Part shown: in pieces, positions 1 to 12,329 of the stretch
How the letters are laid out: each line of letters begins with the position of its first letter
How positions within the stretch are numbered: position 1 is the first letter of the stretch
From: Latrodectus hesperus
Lineage: Eukaryota; Arthropoda; Arachnida; Araneae; Theridiidae
NCBI GenBank assembly: GCA_037975125.1
Contig: CM075853.1
Location: 58,307,591-58,371,590 of the forward strand
Length of the DNA: 64,000 nucleotides
Direction of reading: 5' to 3'
Position numbers and translations under genes: made by a program
The notes under the pieces: generated by a model
What the model was told of the DNA's origin: nothing
What the model saw: only the letters and a program-made list of their open reading frames with translations
Databases searched by the model: none

Positions 1-171
1 TCCCGTAAACCCTGGTGTTATGCGACCCGTGCCTAGGGTTATTTGGCACGGCGGTATTGGTGTCTTAATGGAGCCTCTAGTTGCCTGGCGAACTTCTAGA
101 GTAATTTGCCTAGTAACTCAGGCAATGCTGGGTGGACTGTCATATTACCCGAGCTTATTAACTGTTATTCT

Positions 172-1099
172 ATGGCTGAACAAACATTAAAAATAACAAA
201 CCTTTCTGCATTTGCAGGTGAAACCTCTGAAGCAGACCTTGCTGAAAAAGACAAGGGAACTCAGAGACAATCTAGTGCAGGGGCAGCAATGAAACCTTCA
301 CAGGAGGTAGAAATGACCTCCAAACCATCTTCTTCTGGTGAGAGTCAGGAAGCTATCTCTAGCATGACTGACTCTCTGACTAGAATCAAGCTTAAAAAGA
401 GACTTTCTGGCGCCCAGAAAAGGAAGCTGGTGAAGGAGCGCAAAATCGCTGAGGGGACTTGGGTTGAAATAACCAAGGCAACCAAAGGCGAGAAGCGTCA
501 CGCCAACCGGGCGAACCAGGGCAAGCCCGGAAAGGCTGCCAAGAGAGAAGGACCTGGGAGATTTACTCAGAGGGCGGCTTTCATTGCAATCAAGATGGCT
601 GTGCTCTTAGAGGGTCATCCGGAAAAACGGTTAACAGAGGAACAGGCCTTCGACCTGGAACTCTTGTTAACCAAGAAAATAGGAAGGAATGAGGAGGGTT
701 TTGCCCCAACCTTCCTATCCTGTAAACTGGAGAATGGGGGCACTTATTATCAACTGTGCAGATCTGGAGAGTGCAAAGTGGCTGGAACAGAATGTCAGTG
801 ACATAAGCCCTTGGCAGGAGCAAAAACGCTTGGTGGGTGAGGCAAGGAAACTAGTCAGAACCACCAAGATAATTGCAAAACTGCCGAAAATCTGTAGTGA
901 AATGGAGCCTAAAGAGCTCCTGAGAAAAATCGAGGCTCAGAACGGTGGGGTCACCCCAATGGAGTGGAACGTTCTTAACATTAAGAACGACCCATCTGGG
1001 CGAACCATCGTTCTTAGTATGCCTGAACTAGATGCTGCCACACTTCATGCAAGGGGATATAAGTTTCATATTGGACTTCACCAAGTGCAGGCTACTTGA
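172..1099 (+). pseudogene. LINE ORF1 with DUF4780-like domain
   Basis: The first ATG with a sensible protein is at 172; an open frame runs upstream of it without an ATG. The N-terminal half is low-complexity, acidic and Ser/Thr-rich, then Lys/Arg-rich (about residues 85-140), as expected of an RNA-binding ORF1. The second half, in another frame from about 690, holds the DUF4780 pattern: a GALIINCADLESAKWLE strand-helix start, PWQ, and the EAQNGGVTPMEWNVL segment. At least one frameshift near 690-800 separates the halves. The frame ends at 1099, overlapping the first ORF2 frame by four bases. DUF4780 is a known ORF1 domain of arthropod LINEs; its role in RNA binding is inferred. Confidence 0.75.
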
Positions 1100-4090
1100 C
1101 AAACCTGCTCCTGCTGATGGGTGTGAAGGTAGTTCAAGCCAACCTACACCACAGTAGAAGTGGTACTACTAACCTCAGTAAGAAGTTTCTTGCTGGGGAT
1201 ATACACCTGGCCCTGATTCAGAAACCCTGGTTGGTTAGAGGGAGAATCAGTGCCCACAAAGGAACTAAAGGTAAGCTTATCTATTGTACTAATGGAAAAG
1301 CTAGAACTTGTATACTCTTACATAAAAACATTGAGGTTCTACCCCTCTCTGAATTTATCCTTAGAGACCTGACAGCTGTGAAAGTCACTCAACATAGAGC
1401 GTAGGGACAGGGAAATTGTTTTTGGCTCTGGATATCTGCCCTATGAAGAGAAGGCTCCACCTGACCATTCTCTGCACAAGCTCATGAACTTTTGCAGAGA
1501 TAAAACTTACAGGCAGTCCTAGGACTAGACTGTAATGCTCACCATGTTGTCTGGGGAAGTACGGACACAAATAAAAGAGGTGAGTACCTTTTAGAATTCA
1601 CTCTAAAATATGGGTTAGATATTCTAAATGAGGGCAACGAACCAACTTTCATTACTTCTAATCGATCTGAAGTAATTGACATTACTATATCGACAATGCT
1701 AATTAGTAAAGATATCAAAAATTGGAAAGTAGATGGCAGACCTTCTGGCTCAGACCATTAAAACATCCATTTTGAAATTCACTCTAATGTGTGTCTGGAT
1801 CGCATGTTCAGAGACCCAGTTAGGATGGACTGGAAGCAATTCCAGGAGGAACTGACAGGGTTGGTTGAGCTCGGGAACAGACCTATTAGAAACTACAATC
1901 TAGAAGTTACAGCAGACCTTCTGCAGAGTAATATTCTAGATTCTTATCATAACAATTGCCCTATTCGCACTAGGAGAGCTAAACTCCAATGTCCTTGGTG
2001 GAATGACTCTCTAGCAGCTGAAAGTGCAAATGTTAGAAAACTTTTTAATAAAGCCAAGAAAAATGGTCAATGGGAGATCTATAAAACAGCCTCACAAATC
2101 ATAACAAACTTGTTAGAAAAAGCAAAATTAACTCCCAGAGAAAGTTCTGTGAAGAGATAGATTCTAATTCTGAAGGAGCAAGACTCCAGAAACTCTTTAA
2201 AAGGGATGAACCTATTTTGATTGGCATCCTAAAGGACAAGAAGGGTAATTTTGCTGCTTCCGGGAAAGAGGTTTTATGACCAAAACCCACTTTCCAGGAG
2301 CTAGAGATATTTATAGCAACGAAGGGGAGCACTGCATTGGCTCTTTGCAAAGAGTCAATAGCAATCAATGGACCATCGCTAAAAATATCATAAACTACAA
2401 CATTGTTAAATGGGCAATCTTTGCCTTTAAACCTCTAAAATGCCCAGGGCCTGATGGAATTATGCCCATTATGATCTAGAAGGCAGAGAAGGTTGTCATA
2501 CCAGTGCTAACTAGAATTTACAGAACTAGCTTGGCACTGGGTTACATACCAAAGATATGGCAAAAGACTAGGATTGTTTTCATTCCTAAACCTGGCAAGG
2601 ACACCTATGACCAGGCCAAGTTTTACAGACCAATCAGTCTTTCTTCATTCTTTCTTAAAATTATGGAGAAAATGATTGATTGGCATATTAGAGATTACTT
2701 GAGTAGTAATAGTCCCTTGCATGCTCTTTAATTTGCCTATCAACCTGGCAAATCTACTGAAACTGCTCTACATCAGCTAGTTTCCAAGATTGAAACCACT
2801 CTGGATCAAAAAGATATTGCTTTGGCAACTTTCCTTGACATCCAGAGTGCCTTTGATAACACTTCCCATTCATCCCTCCATCCTCAATGCACTTAGAGGG
2901 GCAGGGATTAATCAGACCCTGTGTACTTAGATTGAGGCCTTAATTTCGGATAGATGTATACAAATGAACAGCTTTGATGAATCATTTGAAAAAAAGACTA
3001 CTAGAGGTTGTCCTAAAGGAAGTGTTCTCTCACCATTACTTAGGAACTTAGTTGTAAACATCTTTATAAAATATCTAAATGATAGGGACTATTATACGCA
3101 AGGATATGTTGATAACATTGTCATCTTTATCTTTGGTAAAGATTTCAACATAATTTGTCATCTCATGCAGGATGCTCTAAGTTATGTAGGTCAATGGTGC
3201 ATAGATAGGGACCTGATGGTTCATCCTCAGAAAACCTATCTTGTAACTTTTACACGCAAAAAGAAACGGAAAGGTTTTTTCATACCAAAACCTTTTGATG
3301 TTGAAATCAATGTGGCTTCAGAGGTGAAGTATCTGGGATCTATTTAGACCAAAAACTCTCCTGGAATAAGCACATTGATGATAGGATTAACCGAGCAAAG
3401 AAAATCATTATGATTTGCAGGCGAATGCTTGGTAAACACTGGGGTTTATATCCAAAACTGATGTTATGGATGTACACAGCTTTTGTCAGGCCCATTCTCA
3501 CATATGCCTGTGTGATCTGGTGGCGTAAGGTGGAAAAGAAGACTGTGATTGACAGACTGGGAGGTCTACAAAGACTGGCCTGTCTCTGCATCACGGGAGC
3601 AATGTCCACCACGCCAACCAGAGCATTGGAACAAAGGTAATGAAAGGGCTGATGAGCTTGCTAAACAAGGACTTTTGTTCCCATTGGTCCAGAACCTTTT
3701 TGTAGGATCAATTTGAAGACTGCAAAAACCAATGTTCTTAGATGGGAGAGACAGAAGATGAATGAAGCTTGGCTCAACACTTCTGGTCAAACCCATGCTA
3801 AAAGTATGATCTATGGATCATCAGCGAGGATTGCCTCTGAAATTTTTAGATGCTCTAAGCAGAAGATACGTTTAATCGTAGGCTTTATAACTGGGCACTA
3901 CTATTTCAGAAAGCACCTCCATTAAATAGGACTGTTTCAGCAAGACCCTATCTGTAGGAAATGTCATACGCAAGAAGAAACGGCCAAGCATATCATTTAC
4001 GAATGGGAGGCTCTTGCCCTCCCTAGATTAACTTCTTTAGGCATCATCCATACTAGAGTTACACCTAGACTCCATTAAAGGGTTATCAGA
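1096..4090 (+). pseudogene. LINE ORF2: endonuclease, reverse transcriptase, RNase H
   Basis: Fragments in all three frames add up to one Pol protein. The APE-type endonuclease start is at 1096-1400, with VVQANLHHSRSGT and LALIQKPW; the usual QEPW glutamate reads K. RT blocks follow: CPGPDGI near 2440, FIPKPGKD and RPISLSS at 2580-2650, AYQPGKSTETAL near 2730, and GCPKGSVLSPLL near 3010. The catalytic YADD box reads YVDN at about 3108-3119, so the enzyme would be dead. An RNase H piece (GNERADELAKQG) lies near 3635-3670. The Cys-rich tail (ICRKC, then EETAKHIIYEWEAL) lies at 3950-4010. More than six stops or frameshifts are visible. Confidence 0.8.
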
Positions 4091-4210
4091 CTTTATTAAT
4101 AAAGTGGGTGACCCAAGTAACTGGAACTAGGAAATATTAGATTTGGAGTTAATGGTACAAAATGCTGATTAAAGCAGAGGTGCCAATGACATACAAACCC
4201 AACAATAAGA

Positions 4211-6767
4211 AGAACCATATTGAAAAGTTATAGAAAACAAAGAATTTTCAACTTGTATATCTTAATATATAATTATATCCCAATTAATAAATGTATAACT
4301 CTACTATAAAATTAAATTTTATTCAATAAAGCTTTCAAACCAAATAATTTAAATTATGTTACATATAATCTTTTTATATACCAATATTGATTTCTCAAAT
4401 ATATTAAAAAAAATAATTACATAAAATTAATTAGGATTATATAGTAATAAACATATCTATAAAGCAATTTATTAGATACTGCTATATTTTCCCAACCACC
4501 ATCAAAACATAAGATTGTCAAATATGAACAGCTTGTATATAGTTGGCAGCTTCTATTTCTGATTACTTTCAATGTTTTAGCTTTATTTGTTATTAGTCAT
4601 TATTTGAAAACAAAGGCTATTTAGACAAGGATCTACAGTTTCAAGTGGATTCAGGAAGACAACAAACATCTGTATCCAAGGTAAAATTCGAACCCACAAA
4701 CTTTAAAAGTGAAGGCTTGACTTTCTATATGGCATTAAAAAGCTTTTACTTACAAGAATTTCAACATATGAATTCAGCAAAATGGTTATAGATAATGCAC
4801 TATAACTTGACTGTTCCTTAATATTTTCATTTTGTACCCCCAAGCTTCCTAGTCATACTGTTTCAATTCAGGGAAACTTATGCATATTAGATAACAAAGT
4901 AATACATATCTTTCTTTGAAAACAAAACAGCATCTTCTTTCAATCAATTTCAGTAAAAGAAAAAAAGATAAAAAAATTATAATATTTACGTTAACAAAGA
5001 CATTTCTTAGATTTGATCAATTATATGATGTCATATAATTAATCAAATCTGAGAAATGGAAATGATTGCCTTTCATTCGATGGTTTAAAAAAAATGGGAG
5101 TTCATCAAATCAAGGTAAAAAATTCAAGTACCATTTATTAAAATTCAACTAAAATTTAACATGAACCATAAATACAAAAACTTTTTAAAAAAGTATTTGC
5201 AATACCTTTTTTATTTACAATTCATATGAAACATTTATGCAAAATATTTAGATTATCAAAATCAGTATAATGAATCTTAGAATTTTGACCTATAATTTTC
5301 TTTCCAGATTTTGACATTGTTCCAACTTCAATATTGCTACAAAAAATATAATTTAACATTATACAAAGTATTTCTCATTTTACTTTATATTAATCAAATT
5401 TTTGGGGGTGAATAAATTAAAATGTAATTAATATGAAAACATAAATTAGCAGGTAGTTATATCATTGTATGTGCAATACATTTCATTTTTATGACTCAAC
5501 AAACCATTAAAATCCTATATTTATGTTCTGTCACACAAATTAAGAGAAAATTAATGTAATAATCGAATTAAATTTCAAGAACTGATTTCATGAGACATTT
5601 TTCATTGATTTTTTTTTTTTTTTTTTTTTTTTGAAGTCTGAGAAATTCTCTAAAATGTAGATTGAATTTTATACAAATAATCACTTTTTCACTTCACTAC
5701 AGAACTTCATTTGAATTATTTTATAAATGTGTAGCAATGATTCTTTCACTGGTAATAATGTCATTTCAAAATTTTTTATGGTTATTTTACTTCTATTTTT
5801 AACTTATTTACCAAGTTTCAAGTTTACATTCAGTACCCATTTTTGCTTGATAAGAAATTCACATCACAAATATGAAGACAGCTTGGTGTCAACTAGGCGA
5901 GCTTATGGATATTCTTAATTATCTTACAACGGAAAAGGATAAAATTTTAATGCTTACTTGCATTTCTATATCATTTAAATATAGTTGAATTTTACTTAAA
6001 AATCTTCCTGTTAGGGAAAATCAAGCTTTAAAAGTCTTTATTTTTAATTGTAACTTATTTTTAATATAAGAAAATGAATTTAACAGATAATTACACACAC
6101 AATAGGATTTATACGATAAATATTACTCTAAATTGAGAACAATTCATACATAATACATAAAAGTTGCACAAGCAAAAGTATTAAAGTAACAAACATTAAC
6201 TCAATACATAAAAATGATTTGGTAATTTTCCAAACAAACGACAAAATTTATTTGGCAGTGTAAATAAAATATTCCATCAATCAATATACACTACATACTT
6301 CTCATGATTCGAATTTTTAATTCCATAAAATACATGATAGAATTAGCAGTATGATAAACGTTTTATAATTGAAAGTTTTCAACTAAGTTTAAGAAAACGG
6401 AATTCAAACAGAAAAAAATTATGATTTAAATAACTAATTAAGATCACATGAAAACTATAATGAAGTATAAATAGCAGAAAACATCATTTTTGAATATCAT
6501 AACGAGTTTCAATACTTTCCAAACTAAGTGAACAAAATGGTTCACGTTTATCTATATATGCAAGTTTTGATAAAATAATTCATAAACGACAAAATATGAG
6601 AAAATTAGTTAAAAAATACTACTGCATAGCAATATGCTCACATAAAAATAAACAAAACAAAATTAATACAATATTAAAACATATACCTCGTTAAATTAAA
6701 CGGCCAACAAACCAAAGACGCTTCCTTACATACACGCATAAGCCGTCGCCATTAATAACTCAGCTCT
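4211..6767. other. AT-rich DNA without a recognisable gene
   Basis: About 2.5 kb of very AT-rich sequence. The only frames above 60 codons have compositions expected of AT-rich noise. It contains a 58-bp near-perfect palindrome (listed separately) and a T run of about 22 near 5610-5632. I see no splice-bounded coding exon, tRNA or TE terminus in it. Confidence 0.6.
5001..5058. repeat. 58-bp near-perfect palindrome (hairpin)
   Basis: The left arm starts CATTTCTTAGATTTGAT and the right arm ends ATCAAATCTGAGAAATG. The arms are about 28 bp with only two or three mismatches around a 2-base centre. It could be a tiny foldback element, a decayed MITE or a pre-miRNA-like hairpin. No target duplication is evident. 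Confidence 0.7.
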
Positions 6768-7154
6768 AATGATGGGAAGAAATACCTGTAACCAGTATTT
6801 TGTAATCAGTATTAGGGATGGGAAGAAATACCTGTAACAAGTATTTTGTAATCAGTATTTGAATGTAACAACCTGTAATCAGTACTTTTTCTTCCAAATA
6901 CTCAGTACTTCCAGTAACAAAGTCAGCGCGAGTTGGAGTATCCTCAGACAGTTGCAGGTACAATTTACTTGACCAGTTTCTAAGACTGAGCGAGTACGTG
7001 AGCACGTACTTGTTACAAAGTAATCAGAGAGTACGTGAGTACGTGATTGTTACAAAGTAACAAGCAAGTACGTGAGTATGTGGTTGTTACAAAGTAACAA
7101 GCAAGTACATGAGTATTTGCTTGTTACTATAGTAACTAGCTAGTTACTTGAGTA

Positions 7155-7311
7155 CTTGCTTGTTACTTTGTACTTGCTTATTACTTTGTACTTGCTTGTT
7201 ACTTTGTACTTGCTTATTACTTTGTACTTGCTTGTTACTTTGTACTTGCTTATTACTTTGTACTTGCTTGTTACTTTGTACTTGCTTATTTCTTTGTACT
7301 TGCTTGTTACA
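7155..7311. repeat. 18-bp minisatellite, about 9 copies
   Basis: The unit is TGCTTRTTACTTTGTACT. The variable base alternates G and A in successive units, giving a 36-bp higher-order period. The array is open in several frames on both strands, which produces spurious proteins of repeated TCLLLC or SKYKV type. It is related to the GTAACAAGTA-type terminal motifs of the hAT-type element that contains it, so it probably arose by expansion of subterminal repeats. Confidence 0.9.
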
Positions 7312-7330
7312 AAGTAATAAGTGGACATTG

Positions 7331-7383
7331 CGCTCTGTCATTGGCTCTTCTGTAACAAGTACAGAAGAGCCAATGACAGAGCG
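7331..7383. repeat. Perfect 24-bp inverted repeat with 5-base loop
   Basis: The left arm 7331-7354 (CGCTCTGTCATTGGCTC...) is matched exactly by its reverse complement at 7360-7383. The loop is ACAAG. No mismatches are visible, so the palindrome is young or maintained. It sits directly after the minisatellite inside the hAT-type element. Confidence 0.95.
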
Positions 7384-9720
7384 AGTACAAGTAACAATAT
7401 CATCGATATATTGATGCAAACAGATGAATTATGAGATTATGGTAGCTTCTTATGGTAGGGAGGCTGGGTGGGAGAAGGGAAATGATAGTCGGTTTAACTG
7501 GGTAAATAGAAGAGGGATACTTGGGAATTGAAAGAATTCTTTGGGTTGGAGAGGGAGATATGAATTTATATTGCGAAATAAAATACGCATGTACTTTTAT
7601 TTCGTTTCAGTGATTGTAGTTCTTTTTCAAATAAATGACGTTTTTTTAAATATAAGAAAAGCATGATATTCTTGTTATGTATTTAGCAATTTTTATTAAC
7701 TTTTATTTTTGTTATTATTTCTTTTAAAAATTTTATTTTATGAACATATATAACATATTTATTTGAACCTTAAATAAGGTCAGATTTCTTAAATTAAAAA
7801 AATATTTAAATTATATAAATCTGCTTACATACTTCCATTGTTATTTTTACTATGCATATTTTTTATTATAATTCCATATAAATATGTTTATTTTTTATTC
7901 AACCATGTTTTAGTTTCACTATATTTTACTGTAAATATACAGAATTTAAACTTTTATAAAATATGTTCTTTTGTATTTTTTACCATACGATTTATTTTTA
8001 TTCAGATAATGAGAATGTTGATTTAAAACTAAAGAAGGTAGTTTATTCATTTTAGTTTAAAAATTCGAAATGAAAAAAAAACTTTAATTAAGTTAATTTT
8101 TACCTTATCTTTAGTTATACCATCAAGTGTTACTGTCATGTTTATTTCTTAAATTATGGATTGATGTAAATAAAATGTATGTATTTTTGTTCCTCCATTT
8201 TTTACTAAACGTTGTTTCTCAATATTTTACCTTAATACATTATAACATTTAGATTATTGGTAAAACTATTTTACATTTTTTGATAGTTATTGAAATTTTA
8301 TTCACCTATATCTAATATAAAATAATTATGTTTACTTATACATTATTAATATATTAATTATGTTAATATATTAATAATGAAAACTATAGTTTTAATTGCA
8401 AAGCTATTTTATTTAACCATAAATTGATTAAGTTTTAGGAAACTGAAACAAGATATGTGAGTTATTGCAATTTTTATTTTAGAAAAAACTGGTTTATTTA
8501 CTACATAAAAATATAAACAAGTAAACGTCTTTTATAATAAAAATTATTATCTATTGTACATAAAAAAATTTACTATGTTTGTCTCGTTAATGTTTAATTA
8601 TAGAAAAATAAAGGAAATTAAATTTTTGTTGATTTTTCTGATTAATTGCTGTAATTTTGTAAGTAAAACCTCTTTGTTTAATGTAAAATAAAACCTCTTT
8701 GTAATTGATTCAACTTCCCACTTTACAATTCTTTGCAAAATATTTACAAGTTAATTATAAAAATTCATTTACATAATTGGAAAGTCTTACTAAATTCTAA
8801 TAAAAAATTAAGCTGATTAGGTTGAAAAATTGAAATTATATTATCTCATCTAATTTTATATTTTAATTAACATTGGAAGTCTTTGAAAATTACGATTGAA
8901 TAATTGGAAAATTTACTTATAACACATATAAATTCTGAAAATAAATGTAAATAATAAAATGTCATGATTTTTATATTGAATGAATTACGTTTAAGAAGAT
9001 TTAGAAATTTACAATTTTTTTTACACAAAAAAAAAAATCAGTTTGTAGGTAAACAGTTTATATTTCTTTGCCTCATACTAGAAATTAAAGCATTACAGGA
9101 AAAACAAAAACTTGCCATTACTGAAATGTTGCATAAATAATAAGAATTATTTTTATAGATCTTTTCATTAATATTTAAGTGAATGCTTATTTATAAATGA
9201 TTATAATTTAAATTAACATTAATTATATTAATTAATTTTATGGTTTTATATAAAATATTATTGATCTACTTATTTAGTTTTAATTAATTATTAATTTATT
9301 TATTATTAATTTAGTTTTTATTTAATTTATTAATAAAATTTTAAAAAATTTGTCATTATATATTTACTATGTTTGTCTCGTAATTTTTGAAATGCAAAAA
9401 GTAAATAATCCGATAGATCGCAGTACAAAAGAAATTGTAACAAGTACGAAATGTAATCGGTAAAATACTTGTTACTTTAAAAGTAACTGTACTCAGTACG
9501 TACTAAGTACAGGAAAAGTAACAAAGCCCCATCCCTAATCAGTATGGATGGAAGTTTCTGTAAAGCATAGAATAGAGGGCGCTACTACCGTGGAAATCTA
9601 GAAAACTTCCAGCAAGAAATTTCCTGCTTATTATTCCATTTTTGTGCGCTTGTTTTCTGTACTTTCCATTGCTTTTAAAAATATTCATTTAAAAGTAATT
9701 ATCCTATAAATTTTTTTGAA

Positions 9721-9852
9721 ATGCAAAAAGTAAATAAACGTACTAGTTATTGCGAAGCATTTGGTTGCAATATGCGAGCTGGAACAAATTTATCTTCGCA
9801 AGTGAAAATGTTCAAATTTCCAAAGGAGCCCGATTTACAATCCTTAATTTAA
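9721..9852 (+). pseudogene. THAP-type zinc-finger N-terminal fragment
   Basis: An ATG at 9721 opens a 43-codon frame with the start of a THAP domain: SYCEAFGCN (C-x4-C), then KMFKFPKEPD, the usual F-x-FP-x-(D/E) block. The frame stops before the invariant Trp, so it is an exon piece or a truncated gene. THAP domains are DNA-binding modules found in host regulators and in P-element-like transposases; I cannot say which this came from. The 24 bases around the start codon recur at about 9387-9410 inside the neighbouring hAT-type element. Confidence 0.6.
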
Positions 9853-10172
9853 CTAGCTATATATTAAATCAACTCTTAAAATAAGACTTAAATTTTAATT
9901 GCAGTAAAATAAGATTTGTTTAAAATATTAATAAACAACTAGTAAATAATCACATTATAACAATTTTGTTCTATTCATTATTGATACCAAATCATATATT
10001 CTATCATGATCAAGAAGATTTTAATAAAATTTATAATACTATAAATGAAAGCATAAATAATACCTTGCTTAATATTTTAAATGATTTATCGTTCAATCAC
10101 GCGCAAAATATATTTCCTGAAATTTTGGAATAAATGCATAAATTTAAAAATTACTCAAAGAAGAAAATGATT
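9853..10172. other. AT-rich spacer
   Basis: I see no gene or repeat terminus between the THAP fragment and the LINE copy. The last 13 bases before 10186 are the left target duplication of that copy. Confidence 0.5.
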
Positions 10173-10185
10173 AACAAATGAGATA

Positions 10186-10975
10186 CCTGGGGCCTGAGCA
10201 GCTACCAGGCGCGTCGGTAGGTGGTGGATCACCGAACGTTCTGTAGGAATGACAGGATAGCCTTGAATATAGAATCAGAGGCCGCGAACCAGCTCCCTTA
10301 AACCCTGGTGTTATGCGATCCGTGCCTAGGGCTAATTGGCACCGTGGTATTGGTGTCTTAACGGAGCCTCTAGTTGCCTGGCAAATTTCTAGAGTAATTT
10401 GCCTTGCCCAGTATCTCAGGCAATGCTGGGTGGACTTATATTACCTGAACTTATAAATTGTTATCTTGTGGCTGAAAAGACACAAGAAATAACAAACCTT
10501 TCTGCATCTGCAGGTGATGCCTCTGAAGTAGACCTTGCTGAAAAAGACAAGGGAACTCAGAGGCAGTCTTGTAAAGGGGCAGTAATGAATCCTTCACTTG
10601 AGGTAGAAATGACCTCCAAACCATCTTCTGGTGAAAGTCAGGAAGCTATCCCTAGTATGACTGACTCTCTGACCAGATGGGACTGTTTCAGCAAGACCCT
10701 ATCTGCTGGAAATGTCGTACGCAAGAGGAAACGGCAGAGCATATCATTTATTAATGCGAGGCTCTTGCCCTCCCTAGATTAACTTCTTTAGGCATCAACC
10801 ATACTAGAGAGTTACACCTAGACTCCATTAAAGGGTTATCGGACTTTATTAATAAAGTGGGTGACCCGAGCAACTGGAACTAGGAAACATTGGGTTTGGA
10901 GTTAATGGTACAAAATGCTGATAAAAGCAGAGGTGCCCAATGACATACAAACCCAATTCTAAGAAGAAGAAGAAG
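10186..10975 (+). mobile_element. Internally deleted LINE copy with 13-bp target-site duplication
   Basis: The 5' part (10186-10677) matches the start of the LINE at 1-385 plus about 100 bp of 5' sequence. The 3' part (10678-10975) matches the last 280 bp (from about 3926). Some 3.5 kb of ORF1 and ORF2 is missing. The copy ends in an (AAG)n tail and is flanked by AACAAATGAGATA at 10173-10185 and 10976-10988. A full target duplication around the deleted form means the deletion came before retrotransposition. The copy therefore moved as a short non-autonomous derivative, presumably in trans. A 127-codon frame (10399-10782) joins the ORF1 start to out-of-frame 3' sequence. Confidence 0.88.
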
Positions 10976-11175
10976 AACAAATGAGATAAATAATAACAAG
11001 AGTTAGAACATGCTTGTCTAAAGTGCGGCCCGAATGCCTTTAAAATGCGGTCCAAGCGCAAATTATGAAAATATTTAAATTTACACATTTTTATTAAAAA
11101 AATAAATGTTGCAATATTTTACATATAAAATCGATTTGCTGACATTTATTTTGAAATAAAAATTTAACTCTTTAA

Positions 11176-11545
11176 CCCTTTGAATACCGAGGCTTGAATT
11201 CTTAGGGGAACTCAAAATACAAAAAACGACCGAAAATGTAGTTTTTCGTTTCCGAAGATTTCCTCCTCCCCCCGGTGTAAGAGTAGAAGCAATAAAATTT
11301 CCCAGGGTTCGTACAATGCAGTGTTGGACTGCATTATTCTTCCCTGGTCAACTCTTATCACTATTCAAATTCTCCCTATTGATCCGGAAGAAGATAAAAA
11401 AAAAGCAATAGGTTTTCGGCACGCCTTCCACTGTCAGCGTACAATGGCAAGCAGTGGGTAACAAACATGCAAATAAACATGGCATTCCAGGGCGCCTTTG
11501 GTATTTTGCATGTACGGGTGTTTGGGCTCTTTGGTATTGAAAGGG
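11176..11545. mobile_element. piggyBac-type MITE (370 bp)
   Basis: CCCTTTGAATACC at the left and GGTATTGAAAGGG at the right form imperfect inverted repeats flanked by TTAA on both sides (11172-11175 and 11546-11549). TTAA duplication and CCCTTT-type ends are the piggyBac signature. No transposase is present. It is nested in the hAT element. Confidence 0.8.
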
Positions 11546-12329
11546 TTAAAGACAGCTTGTGTGGCCAGTTCTATTACTCTTAATGCCTGAAATTTTCAGA
11601 GGTCGAAACTAGAAAATGGACTGTTACTGGACCTTATTCTCCTTTCTTTCCTTCCGGAAATACCATTTGAGAACATAAAAGAAAAAGGTGGGTCAGAATG
11701 TCATCTTGAATTGATGTTACTTTCTACCTCCCCGCATTAAGAGAAGTCCAAGCAATAAGTTATCAGAAAGAATAGAATATATATAAGAAACTGTGCTTCT
11801 AGCATATACACCAGTACATACAGTATCACATGCAGTATCATGTAGAAAATTTGAAGGTGTCTGTGGTTTGGTTTGCTTGGCTTTATGGCACTGGGTCCTC
11901 AAGGGACAAATTGTGCACAACACAAGGTGTAAACATTTTATTTTCTTTTATTTATTTATTTAACTATTTCATATTAAACATAGTACGTGCATAACAATAT
12001 AAATGAAGAAAGGGTAGACAGATAACAAAGATAAATCAACAAGTGTATATGATTGGTAAGAAGTTAAAAACAGGAATCAAATATGACAATAAAAACCGAT
12101 GTGTTTTAAAAAATTAAAAAATTGATTATGAGGATTCACGCCCAACAAGTCCTTCATACAAGTAGTATCAAAGGTGTCTGTGGAAATGAGTTTCAAAAAT
12201 ATATATTGTTGCCAAGAAAAGAGAGAACATCACCTCAGAAAACCACCCGAATAGTGGTTATTAATCAAATTTGTATGCAGTATAATTAATTATATTTTGA
12301 TTTTTGGCCAAAGGGAACCCTCACAGAAA

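Larger units (their letters stand above)
1..4210 (+). mobile_element. LINE retrotransposon, RNase H-bearing, decayed, 5' end outside the window
   Basis: This is a non-LTR element with two former reading frames, ORF1 (DUF4780-like) and ORF2 (endonuclease, reverse transcriptase, RNase H, Cys-rich tail). The first bases match position 10288 of the related copy downstream, so about 100 bp of 5' sequence lie outside the window. The 3' end falls near an (A)AG-rich tail around 4195-4210, as in the related copy. Stops and frameshifts occur throughout. The RNase H and the C-terminal Cys-rich segment point to the I/R1-like side of the LINE tree rather than to RTE; the exact clade is inference. Confidence 0.85.
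6813..9537. mobile_element. Non-autonomous hAT-type element (2.7 kb)
   Basis: The left end is TAGGGATGGG and the right end is CCCATCCCTA, flanked on both sides by the 8-bp duplication ATCAGTAT (6805-6812 and 9538-9545). TIRs starting TAGGG and 8-bp duplications are typical of hAT elements. No transposase frame is present; the interior is AT-rich with an 18-bp minisatellite and a perfect palindrome near the left end. The left 48 bp are repeated just outside the element (6768-6812), so ATCAGTAT also occurs inside the left end. Insertion into an older copy of the same family is therefore possible, and the duplication evidence is slightly weaker than usual. Confidence 0.7.

Noticed and set aside
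7155..7311. Repeats resembling a CRISPR array
   Set aside because: There are no unique spacers; units are contiguous and only 18 bp long, in eukaryotic DNA.
7144..7419. Overlapping open frames of repeated TCLLLC, SKYKV or NKQVQS type
   Set aside because: They are translations of the 18-bp minisatellite in several frames and on both strands, not genes.
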